Origin: Topomyia yanbarensis
Lineage: Eukaryota > Arthropoda > Insecta > Diptera > Culicidae
Assembly (NCBI RefSeq): GCF_030247195.1
Contig: NC_080670.1
Span: 159,972,580-160,036,579, forward strand
Length of the DNA: 64,000 bases
Reading direction: 5' to 3'
This document shows positions 46,888-56,394 of the stretch, piece after piece. The position numbers were made by a program, and so were the translations under genes. The notes beneath the pieces are model-generated. The model did no database searches. It was not told the origin of the DNA and was given only the letters and a program-made list of their open reading frames with translations. The number at the start of each line of letters is the position of its first letter. The first letter of the stretch is position 1.

Positions 46888-47426
46888 CTTAGCTTGGCGA
46901 AATGACACCGTACACTTCACTAGTGCCCGAACCACCGGCCGGCACTTTTGACGGTTTTAGCTTGCCGTGGCACGCGCACTCTGAAATAATTTCCTAGTTG
47001 CGGGAAACTGTCCCGAGAAAACTTATTCACGGACGTCTGTTGATCATCGTGGTTCATCACTATCTGGTTTTACGATATCCGCCTTCCGCACTCCCCAAAA
47101 CAAACACCAAAAAATGCACCGCCGCATAGCTTTCATCGCTATAGCACAGCTTAGTCAGCCCACTTTTGCAGCGAAAGGGGAGCGGTAACCTAACTAAACC
47201 CTATGCTATTCATTTACAAATACACAACCAATATTACTACACCTATCTGGACTAATGACAACGTTCATGGACTATTATTTAAACGAAATTTACATCAAAG
47301 ACATGAACGAGCATAATGAGCAACGGTGAGTTATGTTGCAATAACAATACACTCTACAGAGAGAGTACGCACAAATAGGTATATTTCCACCCAGAGTTAA
47401 ATTGTTATCCTGACTGGTTAGAGTGA

Positions 47427-47929
47427 TTACAATCTCGCTCATCTCCAGTGAAATTCCGATGACGATCTTAAGTGCTGCATACTAGACCTCTTCACATTTT
47501 GAAAAAGTTTTGAAATATACATGGGTCAGCTCGGATTTTTGTTCTTCGTGTGAATTTAAGAAGTTTCGCCAAAAATGACATAATGTGGACATGATTTAGA
47601 GGTGTCTCTAATCAAAAATCGTGTTTTTGCTATGTTTCCATAGTAAGATCACTTACACTCTAATTTAATAGGCTCTACATGCCCACATATCACCAAATGT
47701 TGTTTCTTAGACATATCTTAACATGTTTTAACAGGTGAACATAGCTCTAATCGCAATAGAAAATTTGTTAACTGGATTTTTATATGGAAAAGTATATCAA
47801 AAGCAAGAAAAATTAGTAGTATTTTATCTAGGTTTTGAAATTCTTTTCTATATAAAATTCGGTTAATAAATAAAACGGTTTTGTAAAAAACACGCGGGAA
47901 ATCTTGATGACGCACACAAGTTTTCTAGT
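47427..47929. other. ADAM intron between LINE parts
   Basis: After about 30 bases that still continue the endonuclease (TTACAATCTCGCTCATCTCC), the sequence is AT-rich and not LINE-like, so an internal deletion and/or insertion lies here. Confidence 0.5.
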
Positions 47930-48390
47930 TCCAGCTATTGAAAAGCGTCAGAGACTAAGGTTTCATCCGCGGGAAACCAGGTGGCTACAATCTTACCTTT
48001 CTGCACGATCAGCTTGTGTTAGGCGTCTTTAAAACCCCAGCCGGTGCCCCTCAAGGAAGTCACCTTGGACCACTTATCTTCCTCTTATTCATCAACGATC
48101 TGTGCACTGGCATCAAGTCTGGAGACCGGCTCTACGCTGATGATCTGAAATTTTTTCGTTCAATTGCTTCGGGACTTGATTTAGCTCTGCCCCAAGAGGA
48201 TATAGTCAATATTGAGGAGTGGTGCTCGTTAAATGGCATGCAGATCAAAGTCAACAAGGTTATAAATTTTCGACACTTGACCGACACTTAAGACGTTGCG
48301 AATATACCCTTCAAGCCTGTGTCATCGACAAGGTGGATTCTATCCGTGATTGGAGTATTATTTGATAAAAAACTTCGCTTTTGACTTTTT
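47930..48390 (+). pseudogene. LINE, part 2: reverse-transcriptase fragment
   Basis: A short piece reads RWLQSYLSARSACVR. The frame 48016-48291 then gives TPAGAPQGSHLGPLIFLLFI, NDLCTGIKSGDRLYADDLKF with the intact catalytic YADD, and then IEEWCSLNGMQI. After the stop, a shifted frame continues with VDSI-D-G-KKLRF-like sequence to about 48390. The sequence is the jockey-type palm of reverse transcriptase and is probably the downstream part of the LINE at 45138. The polymerase N-terminus and the rest are absent. Confidence 0.85.
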
Positions 48391-48784
48391 CTGGGTTTGA
48401 AATGGCTTCCTCGAAGAATTTTATTAAAATTTATTCAGATAGTTTCGTTTTGGACTCATACAACGATAACTGACCGTTTTGTATTAGTTCATATTTATTT
48501 GACATAATGCGCCTGAACGAATAGTACTATTGCAAATGAAATCTGGTACATTTTGAATTAATGATATACGTGATATCGCAATTTAGTCGAATCGATTTGA
48601 AAATACTTCGATTCGAGAAACTCGGTTCAAAATGCACAATACCACTTCGAAGAAGAATTGTATCGTCTCATATCAAATCGTATTGAATCGAATCGTAATC
48701 GTTTACTACCAGACTTGCTATTTACTCACACAATGTGCACAAAGAGCGAAATACACCCAGGTTTTTTTACGCGGGGGATACGTA

Positions 48785-48935
48785 CCGCGTAAAAAAAATC
48801 GTTAATTGGAAAATCCGCGTAAAAAACCGCGTTAATTGGAAAATCCGCGTAAAAAACCGCGTTGATTGGAAAATCCACGGTAATTGAAAAATCCGCGTAT
48901 AAAAACCGCATTAATTCGAAAATCCGCGTAAAAAA
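48785..48935. repeat. 30-bp tandem repeat, about five units
   Basis: CCGCGTAAAAAACCGCGTTA, then ATTGGAAAAT, starts at 48785, 48815, 48845, 48875 and about 48902, so the period is 30. The first three units are almost identical; later ones diverge. CG dinucleotides are unusually dense for this window. Confidence 0.9.
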
Positions 48936-49190
48936 AACTCAGCAAAAGACTTTTGGAAGTTTTTTTTGCGCGGATTTCGCAATTAATGCAGTTTTTGCAA
49001 AAAATAGTTCTTTTGAATGCAAAAGAATTGGACTTTTTTCTGATCAAAATTTCTAAGTCCTTTTAAATGGAAAGAACTTAGAAGAATTTTGGCAGTTTTT
49101 AGTTTGCGCGGATTTCGCAATTAATACGGTTTTTGCATAAAATATTCTAAGATCTCTTGAATGCAAAAGACTTAGAAGATTTTCGGAAAG
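48936..49190. repeat. Two degenerate units 'gcgcggatttcgcaattaatgc'
   Basis: TTTGCGCGGATTTCGCAATT occurs at about 48966 and 49105, each followed by GTTTTTGCA-AAAATA and GAATGCAAAAGA. The wording is related to the 30-bp repeat next door. Confidence 0.7.
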
Positions 49191-49234
49191 ATGGAAGAGA
49201 CGAGGCTGCAAGACTCCTTATGGCCCACACCCCA

Positions 49235-49500
49235 ACAATATGGGTATTTTCGGAATGGACTTGAAGAGTAGGTGCCAGAAATTGATTTGTGACGCCAATT
49301 TGGAATCAAAGATGGCGACTTCCGGTTTAGCGAAATTCGCTATAACTCAATCAATATGGATATTTTCGGAATGGTCTTGAAGAGTAGGTGCCAGAAATTG
49401 ATTTTTGACACCATTTTGAAATCAAAGATGGCGACTTCCGGTTTAGAAAAATTCGCTGTAACCCAATCAATATGGGTATTTTCGGAATGGTCTTGACGAG
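49235..49500. repeat. 116-117-bp tandem repeat, 2.3 units
   Basis: CAATATGGGTATTTTCGGAA begins at 49235, 49352 and 49468. Units share AGTAGGTGCCAGAAATTGAT and AAAGATGGCGACTTCCGG with few differences. A diverged relative lies at 62800-63000. Confidence 0.9.
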
Positions 49501-49736
49501 AAGACCATTTCGAAAAGATAACTCTTTGTAGTTATCTTGTTGAGCCACATTTTTTCTACCTATCCTCCAGATTTAAAAAATAATCGAAGCTTTTTTTGAC
49601 GGCTGAAAATGAACCTGATGCGACTCGCGGTGAATAGAAAAAATATTCATTCAAATATCCTTGTTATTCATTCAGTTGAACATCGTGCAATGGAATACTT
49701 TACGCTGATGTCGCGAATGAACTCAAGTGTTCATTT

Positions 49737-49866
49737 TTGACAGTTCGTTTGTACTGTTTACATGGACGTAGAAAAATTCTTTGCGAATTGCTTCGAGCGA
49801 ACCTAGTCGTCCACAACATTTTTCTAAGTCAATGTAAACAGTACAAGTGAACTGCCAAAAAATTGA
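49737..49866. repeat. Hairpin with about 50-bp arms
   Basis: TTCGTTTGTACTGTTTACAT and GTAGAAAAAT at 49744-49775 match the inverted ATTTTTCTA and ATGTAAACAGTACAAGTGAA at 49818-49850. It lies inside a larger AT-rich segment (49600-50170) whose ends may also be inverted. Confidence 0.7.
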
Positions 49867-50810
49867 GGTTAACTGTGTCCGTAAAGAACTTAATATATTC
49901 ATTTCACTAATTATCTAGGAAAATGTTTTCAAATGCCGGTAAAGCATACGAAACAACAATCATCATCGCTTACATTGTGCCAGGGCCTACTTTGATGCGT
50001 TTGATTCGTTGCTGTACGGTTGCTTCGTGTAATAATCGGAGACGAATAAAAATCTGCCTGGATAAATAGGCGGTTTGTTCGTTTGACGTTTTCAGCTGCG
50101 TCACTGAATATTGAAAATGAATGCGGCTGAATATGATCAATTTTCATTCAATGAATTTGAATATTTTTAACTCTGCTCACTTCACTGGCAAACAGGGATG
50201 GAGGCGAATAAAACTACAATTCAGATAGAGTTTGATCGGAAGAACGTTTTACCGTTTTTAAGGTTATGCGTTTACGTTTTTTAAGGTTATGCAATCGCTC
50301 CAAACATCGAATTTTTAACCCAGGCTTTGAGGGCTTATTCACATATTCCATTCGACTTACTTCGTCGAAATCGGAAGTGTCTGTGTGTGTATGTGTATGT
50401 GGAAAAATAATGTCACCTCTGTTTCTCAGAGATGACGGAACCGATTTGCACAAACTTAGTCTCAAATGAAAGGTACAACCCATCGGCTGCTATTGATTTT
50501 TTTGTTGATCGCAATTCCGGGGTTGAAGAGTGCGGTCATACAGCAAATTACCATATAAACTGGTACCACCATGATGTCCAAATGATGTAATACATATTGA
50601 AATGTATGCAACATTACTTATATTTGCGGGTCTAGATCACTAATGACCAATTGAGGTTGCTTTGACCACGTTGGCCGTATATGACGGTTCTTGATGCCTT
50701 CGGGGAACTTTCCAAATTCCTAAGTTAATGTCCCGTCCATTTTTAACGACTTCTTGACCGATTTGGATAAACTTGATTTCAAATAAAAGAGACAACACAG
50801 CCATTATCTG

Positions 50811-51127
50811 CACACCAAAAAAATCTGAATTTTATCGTTGACGTAATTGCAAACATGACACAATTCAACAACTAGTAATTCACGAAATGACGAAACATTA
50901 CCGTGTTCCGTTTAATTTTACATGCTGCATATACTTTACATGCGCAATGACATAAAATTACACTTCCTACCATTCAGAACAAACGCTGTATGTGGAGTAA
51001 TTTTACATGATTTACGGAATTAAACGTCATGTAAAATTAAAATCAAACGTAAAACTAAGTCATTTTTGATGCTCGTATATGTCATGGTCAGGAGACGTAA
51101 AATTACACTATTATTTCTAGGTGTGTG
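50811..51127. mobile_element. Probable MITE with CACACC ends
   Basis: GCACACCAAAAAAATC at the left and, inverted, GCACACACCTAGAAATAA at the right. The interior has many GTAATTTTACATG and GTAAAATTACA words in both orientations. The ends are only partly similar, so the limits are approximate. Confidence 0.5.
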
Positions 51128-51295
51128 CTATTGAATTTTATTCAGATTTAACCATTGGTTCCGGAGTTATAGGTTAATTAGTGCGGTCACACAGTAATTT
51201 CCCATATAAACCATTACAATCGTAATACATCAGAGGTTCAAAATCTACTGAAATGGACATAAAATAACTTCGATTTTTAGATCTAGATCACTGAT

Positions 51296-51504
51296 CAGGG
51301 ATGCCACATTGAAATCTGTGTTTCTGTGTTCTGTGATGACTAAAACAGGAAAAAAAATCTGTGAAAATCTTTGATAAATTTCCAAAAAATCTGTGAAATT
51401 TTTATCAAAATGCCAAAAATCTGTCATCTGTGAAGAATCTGTGGTCAAAAAATGTGAAAAAAATCTGTGACATTACAGAAAATTCTGTGAATATGGTAAT
51501 CCTG
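51296..51504. mobile_element. hAT-like MITE, copy 2, 8-bp target duplication
   Basis: The ends are CAGGGATGCCACATT and, inverted, CAGGATTACCATATT. The flanks are TCACTGAT (51288-51295) and TCACTGAA (51505-51512), 7 of 8 equal. The interior has repeated AATCTGTGA words. Same family as 44068-44302. Confidence 0.85.
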
Positions 51505-51699
51505 TCACTGAAGGCCAATTAAAGATTCTTTGAAGTTATTGTCCACTATCGACAATTCCGGGTATATTCCAGAATTAAAATCGTATGGATTATTCGGTGA
51601 TGACTGAATCGATTTTCACGAACCAAATCGAAGATAAAAAATACGGTTGGTTGCACCTCCGATCAACCCTTCTCTTATCCCCTTCCTCTCCCTTTCGAA

Positions 51700-52875
51700 G
51701 TCTTGTTGCACATTGACCACAATGAAAGGTTCCGGCAGACCCGGGAAAAATGGCCGTCTTTCTCCGACGGCAGCAGGCAGGATTCCGTGCCGGACGATCC
51801 TGTGCGGACCATATTGTCACGCTCCGTATCATCCTGGAGCAAGTCAATGAATTCCAAGAGTCTCTCTACTTAGTATTCATCGACTACGAAAAAGCTCAAT
51901 AACCGTCTCAATCACGAAAATATGTGGTCTAATTGAAGCACAGTACGAGGCATTTTCGTGCAGAATATGGCACGATGGTGTCTTGTCTGACCCCATCCGG
52001 GTCGTGGCTGGAGTTAGGCAAGGATGTATTCTATCACCGCTACTGTTCCTCATCGTAATCGACAAGATCCTGGTAGGAGCGATTGACCGTGAACCAAATC
52101 GTGGGTTGCTGTGGCAACCTATTACTATGAGGCACCTGAATGACTTCGAATTGGCTGATGACGTTGCTCTCCTAGCACAACAGCGCTCTGCCATGCAGAG
52201 TAAGCTTGATGATCTTGCCGATCGATCCTCTGCGGCATGTCTCAAAATCAACGTCAACAAGACCAAATCGTTGGATATAAACACGGTGAACCCTTCCAGC
52301 TTTACGGTAGCTGGGTAAGCAGTGGAGAATGTCGAAAGCTTCCAATATCTTGGTAGCCAAATGGCGTCTGATTGAGGCACCAAGGTCGACATAGGAGCAC
52401 GGATCAAGAAGACGAGGGTTGCTTTTGCGTGTTTAAGAAATATCTGGAAAAACAATCAGATTAGTTGACGCACCAAAACCCGAATATTCACTATATGCCA
52501 GTGAAACCTGGTGCGTATCAGTGGAGAATACGCAACTGGATCTCTAATGCTGAGCTCCATCGTCGATGTTATCAGAAGCCGATAGCGACAGAAATTCGAG
52601 AACGAAAGTTGAGGTGGGTCGGCCACACTCTGCGCCGGGGCGGAAACGAAATCTGCAAGCAAGCGTTAGACTGGAACCCAGCAGGACATCGCAGCAGAGG
52701 CAGACCCAGAGGCTCATGGCGGCGCAGCCTCAACAAGGAAATAAAAGAAGTCGTCGAAAGTTTGACCTGACAGCAGGTCAAGGCGATGGCGGGCAATCGC
52801 CCAGGATGGTGATTTTTCACAATGGCCCTTTGCACCACCAGGGGTGCGCAGGAATGAAAGTAAGTAAGTAAGTAC
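51700..52875 (+). pseudogene. LINE reverse-transcriptase 3' half with short-repeat tail
   Basis: Fragments in order: a frame at 51770-51880 with RTILCGPYCHAPYHPGASQ in one reading, which in the adjacent frame is a SCADHIVTLRIILEQVNEF block. The frame 51983-52318 then gives VVAGVRQGCILSPLLFLIVI, then FELADDVALLAQQ, where LADD is the catalytic motif, then LKINVNKTKS. The C-terminal frame 52465-52770 has RERKLRWVGHTLRRGGNEIC, then ALDWNPAGHRSRGRPRGSW. I recognise this as an RTE/CFDP2-like non-LTR polymerase. The element ends in a GTAA-type tail (52859-52875), usual for such LINEs. Frame breaks near 51900 and 52320-52460 inactivate it. Confidence 0.85.
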
Positions 52876-55113
52876 ATCAGTTTCTCGGAGATAGTTTGCC
52901 TGATTTTCACAAAAAGTTTCCCATATATAGCCATAAAATTTAGGATAGATCGGTTTTTTCAAAATTTCATGAAATGCATGAAACGTCGAGATTTGATATT
53001 ATTTCAAAAAAAATGTCAATCTATCGGAAACAATTTTCATTTACAGTGTAAACATTACACTCTAAACTACTTCTAAAGTTAGACCCATCCTAGCTCTTGT
53101 TTAAGCGAAAAAAGGGTCTTACAAAGCACAACAACTTTTCTAATCATATTGTAAGTCTGAGTTATTTAGTTTTATCAAAAATTTAAAATTCCTGCTAACT
53201 TTACATTCTGGACCATTGTGCAGTGGTACAAAAATTAAGATGTCACTTTGGTTTCAGACATGCAATTTGCATCCACTATGCGCTAATGATGTTCTGAAGT
53301 ACGGACACATAGTTAAGTTTATCTTAATTAGTGATCGTGTGTTATTTACGAAAATAATTTCTTTTGGATATTTCTGTCGAAATTACAAGATGGAATTTTC
53401 GAAGCAGACTTTTTTATCGAGGTTCTCTCGTTAGTAACTAAAATAGCAAAACAACCAGTGAGAGACACCGTTTCGATTGCATTTGCTATATACCTTCTGA
53501 TTTAACGCCATCTGATGCTGCGTAGGTAAAACGTTTTGCTTCTAATTTCCAATTATTTCCTAGGAGATTTCAAGTGCAGTTGCTTCCGAGCAAAAATAGC
53601 GACACCGTGCCTACATATACACTGAGAGGTATGCGATGAGGAGGAAGCGAAAATTATGCCACGTTGAGAAGCTTTCAAGTTTTGGTTCTGTTCTTGGCGT
53701 TATTTACCAACCTTCACGAAAGTCATTTCAGAAGTGACTCCGAGGGATGTGGCGGTGTGTGCGTGTTTGTGCCTGAATCGTTCGTGGCAGCAATGAGAGC
53801 ATATTTATCTTGTTTGCGATGATGATTATAACTAACCGCACAAGGGCTGGTGTTGGGGAGGGGGGCGATTGTTTAGAATAAATTACCACTAAAACATGTC
53901 ATAAACAGCGTTCCTGTCTACTTAAATTGCACTGTAGAGATTTAACCTATAGGTATCTCTTCTCAAGTGGTTGTAGTTTCATAACGAGGACACATGTCCC
54001 TAGGCGGGTGCCGGCGTACGTTTGGCAGTTCGGAGATAGCGGCTTTCTGGACGTTTATTGGATTTATCCTCTAAATAGTGTCGAATATTTTTGAATTTTA
54101 TTAGTAATCTTCTAAATTGCAAAAAAAACGTGAGTGGTTTTTATCACCGTACTCTATTTACAGGGATGTCAATATTCTTGCATTATATAAACGAAAAATG
54201 GTACCGTCTCTGGTCACTTCAGATGAGTTCAGAGTACATATCATTTCGTAACCTTTAATATTTTTTTCAATATTTTTCAAAATTAATTTCTAAATTGCTG
54301 CATTAGTTTGGCTAGATGCATTCAGAAACGCAGCATCCCTCAATTTCTACCGGTTTCTCCTAAAACAAAGTTCACAAAGATGACACGCGAAACAGCGGGC
54401 GCAAATTATTTATTGTCCCTGTGTCAACCCGTTCGTGAAGTGCAGCAAAGCCAGTAACCAAGACGACAGCCAACAGCAGCAGCACAGGGAAACACAGCGG
54501 CAGCAGCAGGTGCACGGCGAAAATGTCTCGCGCTAATTGGAAACATCCAGGCATGCTACCACTAGGTAGGTAGGTAGGTACCTACTGACGACTGCCTGTT
54601 GGAAAGGTAGACAGGTGGTAGTAGCCTGGCAACTGTTTCAGTATTCGAGCATGTTCGAGCTGGACAGAAGGGGTTGTGATATGCTGGAGGAGCAAGATGT
54701 CACATTTTCTACAAGATATTTTCCCCCGACTGCTGGCTGTCTGTTTCTCCGGTTAGCTGTCAGTCTCTTAGCTTTTGTGTTCGGTGGTGTCAGGTGCAGT
54801 GCGAGAATGCTTTTTCTGGGAAAGTATCATCACGAGAAAGAGCTTGTGCCATCCGACAATGAGGCGAAGAATGGAATTTTATGAGATGTCTCGTGAGCTG
54901 AAATATATGTATATATCCCCATAAAGAATGTCTGAAACTAGTAAGTGTGGATGACAGTTTTGATCCCATAAAATTTCAGGAATGTGAAAAACAAACTTCT
55001 TACTCACAAACCACCAGGCGTCTCCTTCAATCGATTGACGCCTCGATGTAGACGCCATCATTTGTTAAGTGTGATAAATATTTCGAAACCGAACCGTCCC
55101 ATCAGACACTTAC
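52876..55113. other. ADAM intron, no gene recognised
   Basis: AT-rich sequence with a moderately GC-rich patch at 54370-54560, which includes CAGCAGC runs and a (GTAG)n run at 54564-54580. Small frames on both strands match nothing I know. This is the last 2.2 kb of the intron that runs from the disintegrin exon to 43267. Confidence 0.5.
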
Positions 55114-55429
55114 CGGTGGAAAATCCGGTTGCGTTCATCCCGCACGGGTTCCCGTTCTTCTTATGTACATCGGGTGGACACTGTCCGGTTTCCCCGTTGC
55201 AGTACTCCGGCAGGTCGCATTCGTTATGCGCGTCCCGGCAGATCACGCCCGGAGGCTTTAGAATACATTTATCACAGCATGGTCCAGTAGCGCACTGGGA
55301 CTCCTTTTTCAGCTTGCAGGTGATACCGTCGCAGCACGGATCAGTCTTGTCGCAGTCCAGAGCGCTGCCGCAGTCGCACTCCTCATCGTCTTCCACGATC
55401 CCGTTGCCACAGTTTTTTCGGAGCTCAAC
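55114..55429 (-). CDS. mmd: ADAM (mmd-like) exon: disintegrin domain
   Basis: The 316-base exon has acceptor TCTTACCTTAG and donor GTAAGT, and starts in phase 0. The protein begins [20 protein letters not shown] and carries the ordered cysteines of a disintegrin domain (about sixteen). It then has [20 protein letters not shown] and a [14 protein letters not shown] end. Disintegrin domains bind integrins or other receptors at the cell surface. The loop here is ECDLPEYC, with no RGD. The D-X-D and E residues around the first cysteines could bind calcium, as in family members. The last codon is split (G), completed by the next exon at 43267, 11.8 kb away. The metalloprotease exons are not in view, so catalytic competence cannot be judged. 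The plus-strand 149-residue frame is its shadow. Confidence 0.96.
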
Positions 55430-56394
55430 CTAAGGTAAGAAAATAAAGTTTCAGTTAATTTCGGCGCGCGGCTAATGAAATAAACTACTTTTCGTTAATT
55501 AGAACTAATCAGTCGCTTCGTTGAACGTTTAAAGCCGGTGCTCTAAATATCCAATTGAATCATCCTTTTTCATGGTTCTTCCGAGAAGGAGGCTTGGGTA
55601 CGGACTGAACGGAACCAATTACGAGCAATAACACATCGAGACTTCTATCCTATTTCCCACATCCCACACTTTAGTTTTGGTTAGTAACGATGGCGATAGA
55701 GAGCGGTGGTGTCGGATAGCTATCGGTCAGGCGAGAGGTGGTGAAATCCGATTCTATCGTTCCTTTATCCATCAGCGGGCGACTAGTCGGAATTGTTTGC
55801 GAGGGCGTTTATGTATCTTTTAATTCGTTTCATTTATATATTCACTTTGGATTTCTCCGGACACGATTGTGTTCGATTACGGAGATCGGATCGGAATAGG
55901 GTTGGGTGATTTTGATTTTTCTTTTATGTACTGTTACCCTTGAGACCCTTAGCTTTAACTTAAATTGATAGTATAATGCCTTAAATGTTCCTTTATATCG
56001 AAGTTCATGATTTTCAAACTCGAAGTATAAAAAGATACTTTAGCCTTTTCGAGCATTTAACCACTAAAACTGCTAAGCTGAACAAGGCTTGTGCAAGCAA
56101 TATTTCAGCTAAATTTTTTGTTAGGTACACATTAGTGTAAATTTACGAATAAAATCTATAACCGGTATTTAAGACGAGGGCCACTCCTTGTATATTGTGT
56201 TTATTTCTCACTTTTATATTGTGCCATAAAATCTATCCAACGGTTTCTTAAAGTTTTTTTTTAATTTGTTTGAAATTCTATCTTTAGATGGATTGAAGAA
56301 GGGCGATTCACTCTCTAATGTATTGTTTAAAAAAGCGCCCGAAGGTGCGATACGGAGATCTGGTGTGCAAAAAACGGATTTTCACGAGATCTCA
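55430..56394. other. ADAM intron or upstream region, no exon recognised
   Basis: I see no upstream metalloprotease exon. A frame at 56266-56457 runs into the DD37E transposon end and is not recognised. Confidence 0.4.

Larger units (their letters stand above)
46351..47422 (-). repeat. Solo LTR, copy 1, inserted in a LINE endonuclease
   Basis: The flanks GTGA (46347-46350) and GTGA (47423-47426) are an exact 4-bp target duplication. On the minus strand the element runs from TCTAACCAGTCAGG to TACTTAGA. A TATAAAA box and an AATAAA signal lie in the order expected for an LTR. The 58.3 kb copy is alignable along its whole length. Across the empty site the LINE frame reads GDYNLAHL, the endonuclease Asp-Asn motif, which supports the exact ends. 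No internal retroelement genes remain, consistent with recombination between two LTRs. Confidence 0.88.
50480..51580. repeat. Two diverged copies of a 200-400 bp repeat, split by two MITEs
   Basis: Two blocks recur at 50520-50690 and 51170-51290 plus 51513-51545. They are GTGCGGTCA(T/C)ACAG, CCATATAAAC, then a CTAGATCACT phrase and GGCCAATT or GACCAATT. The second copy is interrupted exactly at CTAGATCACTGA by the hAT-like MITE. A further MITE lies between the copies. Confidence 0.6.

Noticed and set aside
51877..52455. 192-residue minus-strand open frame
   Set aside because: Antisense to the LINE reverse transcriptase, which is recognisable on the plus strand.
54984..55433. 149-residue plus-strand open frame
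   Set aside because: It is the antisense of the disintegrin exon, whose minus-strand reading has the full cysteine pattern and good splice sites.
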